A stretch of 58,487 bases of DNA from Natrialba magadii ATCC 43099 (GCF_000025625.1 NC_013925.1:1-58487); one strand, 5' to 3'. Positions 49,099 to 56,681 are shown, counted from the stretch's first letter. Notes: generated from the letters alone by a model not told the origin. Program-made: numbers and translations.

Positions 49099-49490
49099 CG
49101 CTGTTCGTCGACACGAACATCCTCATCGCGGCGACGGTCGGCGAACCGGAGCGGGGTGAGGTGGCGCGGGATCTTCTCGACGCCGACTACGAGTTCGCGA
49201 CGACGCTGCTGAACGTGATGGAGTACCGGACGGTCCTGACGAAAAAGAAGAAGTTCGAGCAGGAGCGCGTCGAGGAGCTGATCGATGGGCTGTTCGACCG
49301 GATGGACGTGTACGGACCGGAGTCGAGCGACCTCCTCGAGGCGTACGCGATCCAGCGCGAGACGCTGCTCTACACGATGGACACGGTGATCCTCGCGACG
49401 TCGAAAGAGGTGGGCGGCCCGCTCGTCACGTTCGATGGCGAGCTTCTCGACAACGGCGCGATCTCCCCGGAGGAGGTCCTCGAGTCCTAA
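49095..49490 (+). CDS. PIN-domain toxin (VapC-like)
   Basis: A 131-residue PIN nuclease with the four acidic residues D6 (FVDTNIL), E43 (VMEYR), D96 (YTMDTVILATS) and D114 (VTFDGEL). VapC-type toxins cleave RNA and are held by a cognate antitoxin; here the 54-residue partner directly precedes it. It ends in a four-base convergent overlap with the integrase. Likely an addiction module that stabilises the provirus. Confidence 0.85.
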   Translation: MTLFVDTNILIAATVGEPERGEVARDLLDADYEFATTLLNVMEYRTVLTKKKKFEQERVEELIDGLFDRMDVYGPESSDLLEAYAIQRETLLYTMDTVILATSKEVGGPLVTFDGELLDNGAISPEEVLES

Positions 49491-50086
49491 ATCGTCTCGA
49501 AGTGGTCGTACGTCCGTTCTGTGGTTTGAAGCGAGCGGTGTCGAAGTCGATTCCTGACGTCGTAGAGGATGTTTCCTGTCTCCACGCGTAGCATTCGCCA
49601 GGCGAGTGAGTGACGAAGCGTATGCGCTGAGACGTCGTCCGGCCCACCGCGTCCCTCGAACGTGAACGGTCGAATATCAGCTCGTCGAGCCGCGCGCTTG
49701 ACGACATCGTTCACACCTTTCGGCGACATCCGGGTACTCATCTGGCTGGGGAACAGCGCGTCGACGTCGTCGCGAACCTCGAGGTACGCATTCAGCGTCG
49801 CGATCGTCCTGAGATTCTCACCGCGGTCGAGCTCGAACGTGGCCGGTCGCGGGTCCCTATCGTTGGGGTAGCCCTTCTGGATCCGGCTCGGGATCCGGAG
49901 CAGTTCGTCGTCGACGTCGAGCATCGCGCGATCGACACCAGAGAGTTCAGCCCGGCGAAGGCCGGTGTCGTAGAGGAGCGTGAGGATCGCGTTGTCTCGT
50001 TCAGGGTGACTGCCCTCGAGGACGGCAGCACGCATCGCTTCGACCTGGTCTGGTTTCAACCAGTGGACTTCGTCCGCGTTGCTCAT
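49487..50086 (-). CDS. Tyrosine integrase (second)
   Basis: A 199-residue integrase from ATG 50086 (MSNADEVHWLKPDQVEAMRA); an upstream extension to 50260 is possible but lacks a promoter. Catalytic residues are R44 (TGLRRAE), H155-R158 (AHTLRH), H183 and Y193. A TATA-like CTATTAGA lies about 31 bases upstream of ATG 50086, fitting a short or absent leader. Could mediate integration or dimer resolution of a plasmid provirus. No attachment site was found next to it. Confidence 0.86.
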   Translation of the reverse strand: MSNADEVHWLKPDQVEAMRAAVLEGSHPERDNAILTLLYDTGLRRAELSGVDRAMLDVDDELLRIPSRIQKGYPNDRDPRPATFELDRGENLRTIATLNAYLEVRDDVDALFPSQMSTRMSPKGVNDVVKRAARRADIRPFTFEGRGGPDDVSAHTLRHSLAWRMLRVETGNILYDVRNRLRHRSLQTTERTYDHFETI

Positions 50087-50329
50087 CTGTTTGGCAACCT
50101 TCACTGTCACTGTTCTAATAGTGTTCGACTTCGACGTTGGAATCGAACACTTCCACCGGTTCAAGCTCTTGTAATGGACGCCGTCTTGCGATTTTTCCTC
50201 GTGGAAGGTAGTTCTGCAGGCGTCAATCCCAGGGGTAGTACGCCGAGATCGGGTCTCCAAATCGCCGATACGCCGACAAATAAATCATATGCTGCTATAT
50301 GGACTCTGAGGGCGGCATCTCGCTGGAGT

Positions 50330-50375
50330 CTTATCAAACATCTGGGCCGAGTGTGCGATTAGAGTGTTTGATAAG
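50330..50375. repeat. Boundary inverted repeat, copy 2
   Basis: Arms CTTATCAAACA (50330-50340) and its complement (50365-50375) with the invariant 24-base spacer. It lies between the divergent integrase and parA genes, about 24 bases upstream of the parA TATA-like box, where a partition protein could both anchor DNA and regulate transcription. Confidence 0.85.
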
Positions 50376-50398
50376 GTCTGCCGAGCGTCTGACGAGGC

Positions 50399-50404
50399 TT
50401 TATC
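50399..50404 (+). promoter_or_regulatory. Probable parA TATA box
   Basis: TTTATC in a GCTTTATCAACTC context, 43-48 bases upstream of the parA ATG. It implies a leader of roughly 20 bases containing TCTTTGA heptamers. Confidence 0.5.
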
Positions 50405-50446
50405 AACTCTCCGACCTCTTTGCTCTCTTTGAGGCCAGAGAGCTAC

Positions 50447-51217
50447 ATGAGAATCGGAGTTACCAACCAGAAAGGAGGAGCAGGGAAGACGACGACCACA
50501 CTCAACGTCGCCGGCGCGCTCAACCAGCTCGGGAACGACGTCCTCGTGATCGACCTGGATCCGCAGGGCCACGCGACGGAAGGGCTCGGGTTCGAGGACC
50601 TCTACGACGATCCCGAACGCGACTCGCTGTTCGACGTCCTCCCCGAACTTGAACGGATGGACGAGCTCGAGCAGCTCGTCGTCGAGCACCAGGAGGTCGA
50701 CTGCGTCCCGTCGCACGAGACGATGATCAACGCCGAGGACGCCCTGGCGAACGTGATGAAACGAGAGGAGCGCCTCGAGATGCTCCTCGACGACGCCGAC
50801 GGTCGTTGGGACTACGTTCTCGTCGACTGCCCGCCCAACCTGGGCGTGCTCACCGACAACGCGATCGTCGCGACCGGGAACGTCCTGATCCCAGCGCAGG
50901 CGAAGAGCACGAGCATCCGCGCGATCGAGCTTCTCTTCAAGCAGCTCCGCTCGATCGAGTCCGCGTTCGGTCCCGTCGACGAGCTCGCACTCGTCGCGAA
51001 CGAGGTCGAGGTCGATGGGGAAGCCGATGAGATGATGGCCTGGTTCAGAGACGTCTTTGAAGACAAAGAGGACTGTGCTGTCTTTGAGGTCAGAAAGCGC
51101 GTCGCCCTTCAGCGCGCCTGGAACAACGGTGTCTCGATCTTCGAGCACGAGGAGGAGTGCGACATGGAGTCAGTCTACCTCGACGTCGCTCGCCACCTGG
51201 AGGGATTCCATGGCTGA
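50447..51217 (+). CDS. parA: ParA-family partition ATPase
   Basis: A 256-residue ParA. The deviant Walker A KGGAGKTT is at residues 9-16 after the MRIGVTNQ strand. Further motifs are VIDLDPQGHAT and YVLVDCPPNLG. It positions or segregates DNA by ATP-driven binding to a partner at a centromere. No N-terminal DNA-binding extension exists, so it is the short ParA type that pairs with a small ribbon-helix-helix protein. It overlaps the next gene by 8 bases. Indicates plasmid-like maintenance. Confidence 0.93.
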   Translation: MRIGVTNQKGGAGKTTTTLNVAGALNQLGNDVLVIDLDPQGHATEGLGFEDLYDDPERDSLFDVLPELERMDELEQLVVEHQEVDCVPSHETMINAEDALANVMKREERLEMLLDDADGRWDYVLVDCPPNLGVLTDNAIVATGNVLIPAQAKSTSIRAIELLFKQLRSIESAFGPVDELALVANEVEVDGEADEMMAWFRDVFEDKEDCAVFEVRKRVALQRAWNNGVSIFEHEEECDMESVYLDVARHLEGFHG

Positions 51218-51608
51218 GAAGCGCGACCGCAACCCGTGGGAAGATCGCTACGACGATGACGAGGAGGATGCGGAGAACTCGGAGACGTCAGAGAGTTCAA
51301 AAGAGACAAAGACATCGGATGTTTCAGAGGCCTCAAAGAGCTCTAAAACCTCAAAAAAGACAAATACAGAAATCACGTCAGAAGGTTCAGAGAGGTCCGG
51401 GAAACCGACTGTTAGGGAGCGCAAGAACGTGAATATGTACCTTCCCGAGGACCTAGTGGAGGAGTTACAGGGCCGATTCTTTGAATTGGAAGCAGAGTGG
51501 CGTCGTGAGCACGGTGAAGATCTCCCAAAGAACGAGAAGTTCTACCCGGCAGTGATTCAAGCTGCCCTCGAGGAGACCACCGTTCAGGAGCAGCTCGACC
51601 TCGACTGA
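51210..51608 (+). CDS. Putative centromere-binding partner of ParA
   Basis: A 132-residue protein. Residues 1-70 are low-complexity Ser/Thr/Lys/Glu. Residues ~72-132 (VNMYLPEDLVEELQGRFFEL ... KFYPAVIQAALEE) resemble a small helical ribbon-helix-helix domain. It takes the place of ParB in the operon. The DNA of its N-terminal half is packed with TCAAAGA/TCAGAGA heptamers. Direct DNA binding is inferred. Confidence 0.7.
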   Translation: MAEKRDRNPWEDRYDDDEEDAENSETSESSKETKTSDVSEASKSSKTSKKTNTEITSEGSERSGKPTVRERKNVNMYLPEDLVEELQGRFFELEAEWRREHGEDLPKNEKFYPAVIQAALEETTVQEQLDLD

Positions 51609-51721
51609 CTCGGCGCTCACGTCGATCCGTTTCGGAAGTTTCCGGAAAGTTCCGAAAGTCTTCACTTTCACTCGGCTTGGCTGGTCTTTAAACGGTTATA
51701 CACCGACTAATATTGTTGCAC

Positions 51722-51767
51722 TCGCTCCCGCGCAAGGAGGCCGTTCGCCCCCGATTTTTTCACCGGG
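51722..51767 (+). terminator. Motif B and T-rich end of the parA operon
   Basis: TCGCTCCCGCGCAAGGAGG at 51722-51740 is copy B of the four-copy motif. It is followed by GCCC and a run of six T (51755-51760), which may end rightward transcription between the partition operon and the convergent gene ending at 51768. Confidence 0.5.
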
Positions 51768-52106
51768 TTAGACCGGCCCTTCGTATTCCCAGTTGTGACC
51801 GCCGTTACCGTCCCGTGATACTACATATTTGTAAGGTCCGTGACCATTGCCATTGTTGCAAGTGCAGTCGCTTCCGCACTTGACGCGCCGAATGACGACC
51901 GTACCACCACTGTCGTTTTCTTCGACGTCGACAACAGAGTCATCGGATGCGATCTCCTCTGGATCGGGCGGCTGCTCGAGATAGGCTATCAAGTCTTGAC
52001 AGTACTCGATGATCAATCGAAGCGTTGGAACCGCTTGACGTTGGAGGCCTTCTGCGACGTAGTTCGGGATTTCTTCCGGCGGAGTGGGTTGGTCGTTTTC
52101 TGGCAT
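51768..52106 (-). CDS. Haloarchaeal plasmid/virus CGxxCxC protein
   Basis: A 112-residue protein of a type frequent in haloarchaea. The C-terminus has KCGSDCTCNNGNGHGPYKYV followed by RDG and EYEG, the pattern of small cysteine-rich proteins common on plasmids. The N-terminal half is a helix (LRLIIEYCQDLIAYLEQ). The boundary repeat copy 3 lies immediately upstream of the ATG. Read leftward, TTTATTAG in its spacer can be the TATA box, so this gene is probably directly controlled by whatever binds the repeat. Confidence 0.75.
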   Translation of the reverse strand: MPENDQPTPPEEIPNYVAEGLQRQAVPTLRLIIEYCQDLIAYLEQPPDPEEIASDDSVVDVEENDSGGTVVIRRVKCGSDCTCNNGNGHGPYKYVVSRDGNGGHNWEYEGPV

Positions 52107-52158
52107 GACCTTATCAAACGTTTAGAGCGCATGTCTAATAAATCTGTTTGATAAGGTC
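52107..52158. repeat. Boundary inverted repeat, copy 3
   Basis: Arms GACCTTATCAAAC (52107-52119) and the complement (52146-52158), 13 bp perfect, with the core spacer again 24 bases. Placed between two leftward genes, directly at the start codon of one. A TATA-like TTTATTAG lies inside the spacer on the leftward strand. Confidence 0.85.
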
Positions 52159-52188
52159 GTAGTGAGTGGCGTCTCGATCGGCGCACGA

Positions 52189-52446
52189 TCAGTCCTCTTC
52201 GAGAAGGTCTTCGGGTTTGAGTTCGCCAGCGACAAATCGTCTTCCACGCTCGCTGATCCAATAGGCACCTCCGGAACTTTCCAACAGATCGTGTTTCGCC
52301 AGCGAGCGGCAGCGCTGTCCCACCCAATTTGACGTGTATGGAACGTTCAACGCGATGGACGCAGGTTTCATCCGTGCGCCATGCGAGGCCATGAAATCCA
52401 AGATGTACGGATCGGCAGGTTTCATCCAGGAGACCTCGCGATGCAT
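52189..52446 (-). CDS. PhiH1-repressor-like winged-helix protein
   Basis: An 85-residue winged-helix protein typical of the PhiH1 repressor family: VSWMKPADPYILDFMASHGA, then SIALNVPYTSNWVGQRCRSL, then LLESSGGAYWISERGRRFVA. The TATA-like GTTAAAAACAG (complement of 52466-52476) is about 26 bases upstream of ATG 52446, giving a leaderless mRNA. It is the best candidate for the lysogeny repressor or a copy-control protein. Confidence 0.82.
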   Translation of the reverse strand: MHREVSWMKPADPYILDFMASHGARMKPASIALNVPYTSNWVGQRCRSLAKHDLLESSGGAYWISERGRRFVAGELKPEDLLEED

Positions 52447-52539
52447 AAGTCCGACAACACAATTCCTGTTTTTAACCGCGTTGAAGGCAGCTTCTGGTGA
52501 TTTAATTCCTGATTAGAGTCACCTATATGGGTGAGAAGG

Positions 52540-52546
52540 TTTATTA
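52540..52546 (+). promoter_or_regulatory. TATA box for the structured RNA
   Basis: TTTATTA centred near 52543. A start about 25 bases downstream (around 52568) would fall exactly at the first base of the long stem described in the next entry. Confidence 0.55.
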
Positions 52547-52566
52547 GCGGCTGGCTAAATGTTCAC

Positions 52567-52735
52567 GTTGTCGAAGGTAATCGCACGCTACGCTGCCCCC
52601 AGAAAGCAGCCGGTGCTGGTATCACCGACCGCGGTTGCCTTCGACGTTAGACGCCTCGTGAAGGCACGTGCGGGCGAATTAACGCCCGCTTAGTGTCTTC
52701 CCGATTCCCGAAACCGTGGAAATCCCGAAGACATG
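52567..52735 (+). ncRNA. Candidate structured non-coding RNA
   Basis: A 15-bp stem joins 52570-52584 with 52631-52645, all positions paired with three G-U pairs. It encloses two hairpins: GCTGC/GCAGC (52592-52610) and CGGTG/CACCG (52611-52627). Downstream follow GCCT/AGGC (52653-52665), a perfect 7-bp hairpin GCGGGCG-AATTAA-CGCCCGC (52670-52689), and GTCTTC/GAAGAC (52694-52732). No open frame spans it. Position between the repressor and the replication gene suggests copy control, antisense or origin function. Alternatives are an origin DNA structure or a mobile element. Confidence 0.6.
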
Positions 52736-53313
52736 GCCCGCTTCAACCGTCACCCTAAAAGTAATGTCGCTTCTGATGTCAGGAGCGGTACTGGTAAGCT
52801 ATGTCTAAACCCCGGAAAGAAGGAATTAACAGGGTTCTGCCGTCTTGCGTTCAGTTCCGGCGTGCTGTTAGCGGGGTTTTATTACTCTCCTAATGGTACA
52901 TTTGTGTTGAACGCACGAATCAAGGATATCGAAAGGAGATCCGTCGAGTCCCGCTTGCTCCCACGCAACTACGCCGCGGATCTCCTTTCAAAGAGGCCCA
53001 GGAATGAACACCCCCAATAGACACTGTCACCGATCTCGTTCAAACGGTCGTCACCACCTTTCAGTAGTTGGAGCTATGTCTGACGCGAGGGGAACTGTTT
53101 TAGTACCAGAGTGGCATGTTTCAGCGTATGGACTAAAAAGCCTGTACGCACGGCTCACGAAAAATCAACGCCGGCAAGAACCGGAGTGGTTGGACACTCT
53201 CCTGTTCTTGCCCCATCGTGATAACGTTTGCGCCTCGGTGAGAGGCGTCACTGTGTCGCGCTGGGGTGTCGTCCTTTCCGGGCGTCGCCGGTTCGCGATG
53301 AGCTCGCGGACCA
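52736..53313. other. Leader region of the replication gene with hairpin and decayed duplicate
   Basis: No convincing gene. A perfect 13-bp inverted repeat GAAAGGAGATCCG (52931-52943 with 52977-52989) forms a hairpin whose loop carries motif C, CGCTTGCTCCCACGCAA (52952-52968). Sequence just after it (AGAGGCCCAGG...AACACCCCCAATA) resembles the start of the gene at 56682, indicating a broken duplicate. Short frames at 52733 and 53004 look non-coding. The region is less GC-rich and may contain the replication origin. Confidence 0.55.
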
Positions 53314-56100
53314 ATGGCAGCAACAACGACACCAAGAGATACGAAACCGCAGGATGACGCCTCGACGGGCCTGACGCTTCGAGCGCAGTTCCCGGCGGAG
53401 CACGACGTCGTCGTACGAGACGCATCGCTTGCGCCGACGAACCTGTGGCGGGAGATCTTCGATCCCTGGTCGGAGCACTCGAAGCTCCCCGGCCATCTCG
53501 TCACGGGCGTTCGTGCGCTAGCGGCTGGTCGCGACGCTGGTGAGTTCCACGAGCAGCTTGCATCCATCAATGCGTTGGATGGAGTCTACCAGTCCGTCCT
53601 CGAGTGGCTCGCGACGGATCCGAACGTCGACGTCGACCCGGAAGACGCTGATACGGGTGACCGCTTCTGGTACGCGCTCTCGGTCACGCGCTCGCTCGGG
53701 ACTGGTCGGCCGCTCGGTCTCCAGACCGAACCGTTCGACATCCGGTCCGGGCCGCTCGAGCTCCTCCGAATCGTCGGGATCGAGCCGACGATCGCGATCG
53801 ACGTCGACCACCTCTGGGACGACCAGGATGGACGATGGACGAGTCGGCGAAGTCAGCGCGAGAGCCTGCTGACGTTCGTCGGCTGGCTATCCGAGGTCGC
53901 CGACGTCCACCTCGTCGCGTCGCCGGCGACGATCGCGAAGCTGCGCCAAGATCACGTCGACGACCTTCCCGAGAGCGTTGTTGAGAGCGCGCATCCAACC
54001 CTTACAGAACTGGGACTGAGTGACATCGACCAGGAGCAGGTCGAGGCGGCGATCGCCGAGATCCCGACCAACGGTCGCGAGTGGGACATCCTGCGCGTGA
54101 TCGAGGACCTCGGCGGCGAGTGCCGCCGGACGCAGCTCTACAACGACGTTCGCCTCGGCGGCTCGAACGGATCGATCCGTGACGCCCTCTCGACGCTTCG
54201 TTCCTGGACCTGCATTTTCAGCAACGGTCCACGTAACGCGAAGGTCGAGCATCTCACCCCAACTGGCGAAGCCGCACTCGAGGTTCTCAGGGCGCGAGGT
54301 GGCAGAAAAACCGAGTTGAGTGATTTCGCTGAGAGTCCGGAAACCCAACCGGAAAATCGTTTAGCCGATGCAGTGTACTCCGGGCCGAGCACGAAGGCCC
54401 CCCCAGACGCCGATCGGCCGGAAGGGGAGGCCAGTGCCGGTCGGACGTCCCGCTGGAGTGGCCGCGTCGACGTGGACTACGTCCCGAACTGGAGCCGCCA
54501 CCACGCAGCCGTCGCGAGCGCCCCCGAAGACGGCGGTATTGGCCTCGTAGACCGGCCAATGGAGAAGCGAACCGGAAGGAACGGAGACGAGGACGGCCGC
54601 ATACCCTGGTGGGGATACGACGAGGACCGCGACGAGGTCGCCGTCTCCTACGAGTGGCACGGCCCCCGGGCTGGTATGGTGTGCAACGTTCGAGCGTTGC
54701 TGAGTGACGCCGCATTCCGCGAGATCTTCACCGTTGAAGCGTTCGACGGCGAGGCGGGGAACCTCTCCGGTCTCCTCGAGGGCAACCGGTGGGCGCTGCG
54801 ATCCCTCCGCCAGCTGGGCTACCTCAAGGACGGGATGTCTGCTTCCGAGTACCGGGACGCCCTGATCGATGCCCGTGACGACTTCGTCGAACTCACCAAC
54901 GACATCGAACGGGAAAAGGATCAACCCGAGCTCTACCGTTCGATCCTCTCGCTCGGTCACGGTCTTTCGACGATCGCCGCAGACCTGTACGACATCCTGG
55001 GTATCCGCGTCGTCCGGGAGATCTCGATCCCGCACTTCAACCGGGACTACTGGGGCCGATCGAAACGAGTCCGCGGCCTGTTGAAGTTCCTCGCGATGCG
55101 GATGACGCAGTCCTCGAGGTACGGTCAGTACTCCGCATGGCGAGTTCTCTGTGAACCGCGGACGGAGAAGCGCCAGGTGATCGGTGACGGCCCCGACGTC
55201 GATGCCGCCGATCCCCGTGGAACCGTCCAGGGTTCGTGGGTCCTCGTCGGGAAGGGACTCTCGAAACTCCGTCCCTACCTGGAGCACTTCGATCGCGAAG
55301 AGATCGACCTTCAGGAGGAGGAGCCCGGCTTCCAACCGTTCACCCTCGACTTCGTTCTCGACGAGCGTCGACGAACGCCGATCGAACGAGCCGCGAAACG
55401 GATGCTCCGGCAGCGTGGACTCAAGCCGACGGAAGATGCGATCGCCATCCTCGAGGCGTTCTGCGGTGACGCCTACGACGCAACCGAGGCGATCGCCGCC
55501 CTCGAGGGCGAGCCGGTTCCTCGTCACGTCCGGATCAACGAGCTGAAGTACGGTCTCTCGCAGCTGGACGTCGACCGGATCATGCCCGAGCTGGCACCGA
55601 CGAAGCGGAAAACGCTGAAGGCACTCCTCTGTGCCGATGACGCACTCTCCCAATCGGAGATCGCGGAGCGTGGTGGCTTCTCGACGCGGTCGTTCCGTGA
55701 TCATCGCGACGAGCTCGGGGCGTTCGACATCATCGAGAAGACCGACGACGGGAAGTACCGCCTGACGATCTCCTACCGGGGCGAGAAGAACCGCGTCCCG
55801 GCGCTCGTCGAGGACTCGCTCTCGACAATCCAGGACGTCCTCTGGGAGGCCACGTTCGACCTCATCGACGACGCTGAACGCTTCGGCGATCCCGACGACG
55901 CCCAGCTCGAAGCACTGCGGTGGCCGCCTGACTTCGACGAACTCGGCAGACGCTGGCCGATGATGGACGCTTGGATCTCGATAGCGGCGGCACTCGCGAA
56001 GAGTCCGCATCCCGACCCCGACGTGATCACGGTCGGGAAGATACCCGAACAGACGAGCATCCAGGAACCGGTCACCGCTCCGACTGCCGGGGCTGACTGA
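53314..56100 (+). CDS. repH: RepH-like replication initiation protein
   Basis: A 928-residue protein fitting the haloarchaeal RepH type known from plasmids and phiCh1/phiH1-group viruses. Features include the N-terminal LTLRAQFPAEHDVVVRDASL, winged-helix-like segments in the middle (GREWDILRVIEDLGGECRRT) and near the C-terminus (LCADDALSQSEIAERGGFST), and the linker YVPNWSRHHAAVASAPEDGG. It should open the origin, which is probably in the 860-base gap just upstream. The upstream start is not certain. Confidence 0.82.
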   Translation: MAATTTPRDTKPQDDASTGLTLRAQFPAEHDVVVRDASLAPTNLWREIFDPWSEHSKLPGHLVTGVRALAAGRDAGEFHEQLASINALDGVYQSVLEWLATDPNVDVDPEDADTGDRFWYALSVTRSLGTGRPLGLQTEPFDIRSGPLELLRIVGIEPTIAIDVDHLWDDQDGRWTSRRSQRESLLTFVGWLSEVADVHLVASPATIAKLRQDHVDDLPESVVESAHPTLTELGLSDIDQEQVEAAIAEIPTNGREWDILRVIEDLGGECRRTQLYNDVRLGGSNGSIRDALSTLRSWTCIFSNGPRNAKVEHLTPTGEAALEVLRARGGRKTELSDFAESPETQPENRLADAVYSGPSTKAPPDADRPEGEASAGRTSRWSGRVDVDYVPNWSRHHAAVASAPEDGGIGLVDRPMEKRTGRNGDEDGRIPWWGYDEDRDEVAVSYEWHGPRAGMVCNVRALLSDAAFREIFTVEAFDGEAGNLSGLLEGNRWALRSLRQLGYLKDGMSASEYRDALIDARDDFVELTNDIEREKDQPELYRSILSLGHGLSTIAADLYDILGIRVVREISIPHFNRDYWGRSKRVRGLLKFLAMRMTQSSRYGQYSAWRVLCEPRTEKRQVIGDGPDVDAADPRGTVQGSWVLVGKGLSKLRPYLEHFDREEIDLQEEEPGFQPFTLDFVLDERRRTPIERAAKRMLRQRGLKPTEDAIAILEAFCGDAYDATEAIAALEGEPVPRHVRINELKYGLSQLDVDRIMPELAPTKRKTLKALLCADDALSQSEIAERGGFSTRSFRDHRDELGAFDIIEKTDDGKYRLTISYRGEKNRVPALVEDSLSTIQDVLWEATFDLIDDAERFGDPDDAQLEALRWPPDFDELGRRWPMMDAWISIAAALAKSPHPDPDVITVGKIPEQTSIQEPVTAPTAGAD

Positions 56101-56160
56101 CCGTGGAGTGGACCGATCAACTCGTCGACGAGCCGAGGCACTCTCGGGGAGCGCTCTCAA

Positions 56161-56212
56161 GACCTTATCAAACACGCACACCGAAAACGGCCCTTTGATG
56201 TTTGATAAGGTC
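56161..56212. repeat. Boundary inverted repeat, copy 4
   Basis: Arms GACCTTATCAAACA (56161-56174) and its perfect complement (56199-56212), again with a 24-base core spacer. It lies between the convergent ends of the replication gene and the regulator gene, a place where a promoter or operator would have no gene to control. Confidence 0.87.
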
Positions 56213-56439
56213 TATTCACGATACCAAATGACTGCTGCGAGTTCTTCGAACTTTTTACTCGCGATCACGCCGTTAGCTTCGGCCTCCTGGAGTAGCTCGT
56301 ACGCGCGCGATCGTGAGATGTCCAAAGTGTTCGCAACCTCCCGCGTGCTACGAGGTTCGCGGGAGTCGAATAGATCCTCAATATCTGTTTCGTCGACGGC
56401 CGATTCGAACTGGCCCGTCTCCTCATTCCGATCGGGCAT
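56212..56439 (-). CDS. Helix-turn-helix regulator of the early promoter
   Basis: A 75-residue protein from ATG 56439 (MPDRNEETGQFESAVDETDI) with HTH TREVANTLDISRSRAYELLQ around residues 34-53. A TATA-like AAATTAA about 26 bases upstream supports this leaderless start. A palindrome CGACAG-8-CTGTCG (56440-56459) lies between TATA and ATG, as an autorepressor operator would. It is divergent from the early operon, so it is a good early-lytic repressor candidate. Confidence 0.75.
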   Translation of the reverse strand: MPDRNEETGQFESAVDETDIEDLFDSREPRSTREVANTLDISRSRAYELLQEAEANGVIASKKFEELAAVIWYRE

Positions 56440-56508
56440 CGACAGCACAGACACTGTCGATTAATTTCAAACCATCGATGACAGTCGTCGAGGGTCAATT
56501 TTATTATA
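56440..56508. promoter_or_regulatory. Divergent switch promoter region
   Basis: Contains, in order: palindrome CGACAG...CTGTCG (56440-56459); the leftward TATA-like region (56462-56469); a near-palindrome GATGACAGTCGTC around 56475-56490; and the rightward TATA box TTTATTATA (56500-56508). The shared GACAG/CTGTC half-sites suggest one repressor acting on both directions. Confidence 0.6.
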
Positions 56509-56524
56509 CTGGGGTTCCACGGAC

Positions 56525-56632
56525 ATGACAGAGCAAGCGAAAAGTACGGATTACATCACGACGCGCGGACTCTCGTCTCCCACTGCGAAAACAACGAGAC
56601 AACGCGCGAATCAAGGGTTACGAACCTCGTGA
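56525..56632 (+). CDS. 35-residue leaderless leader peptide
   Basis: A 35-codon frame, MTEQAKSTDYITTRGLSSPT onward, whose ATG is 21 bases from the centre of the TATA box, so the transcript begins at or near the start codon. The peptide is basic (RQRANQGLRTS). It is followed by hairpin ACCTC-GTGAT-GAGGT (56624-56638) that overlaps its stop. It could be an attenuator leader or a small regulator. Confidence 0.5.
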   Translation: MTEQAKSTDYITTRGLSSPTAKTTRQRANQGLRTS

Positions 56633-56651
56633 TGAGGTCCGTGCTCTAGCC

Positions 56652-56676
56652 CGCTTGCTCCCACGCAAAGAGGCCC
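56652..56676 (+). repeat. CGCTTGCTCCCACGCAA motif, copy D
   Basis: CGCTTGCTCCCACGCAA followed by AGAGGCCC. It lies between TGCTCT and AGAGCA arms (around 56642-56682) directly before the start codon of the PadR-like gene, so it may control its translation. It is homologous to copy C at 52952, where 22 extra bases interrupt it. Confidence 0.6.
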
Positions 56677-56681
56677 AGAGC

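Larger units (their letters stand above)
50087..50446. other. Intergenic control region before parA
   Basis: No intact gene is supported on either strand here. It holds the integrase promoter on its left, the boundary inverted repeat copy 2 (50330-50375) and the parA promoter (TTTATC at 50399-50404). The rest is moderately AT-rich (TAAATCATATGCTGCTATAT near 50280). Confidence 0.6.

Noticed and set aside
52733-53020. 95-codon rightward frame after the structured RNA
   Set aside because: Mixed composition unlike the acidic proteome, crosses the 13-bp hairpin and the duplicated motif, no promoter fits.
53004-53357. 117-codon frame overlapping the RepH-like start
   Set aside because: Basic, low-quality composition and it starts in the decayed duplicate leader; probably non-coding.
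54361-56181. 606-codon open frame opposite the replication gene
   Set aside because: Antisense of the RepH-like gene; composition is that of a shadow frame and no promoter or ribosome site is present.
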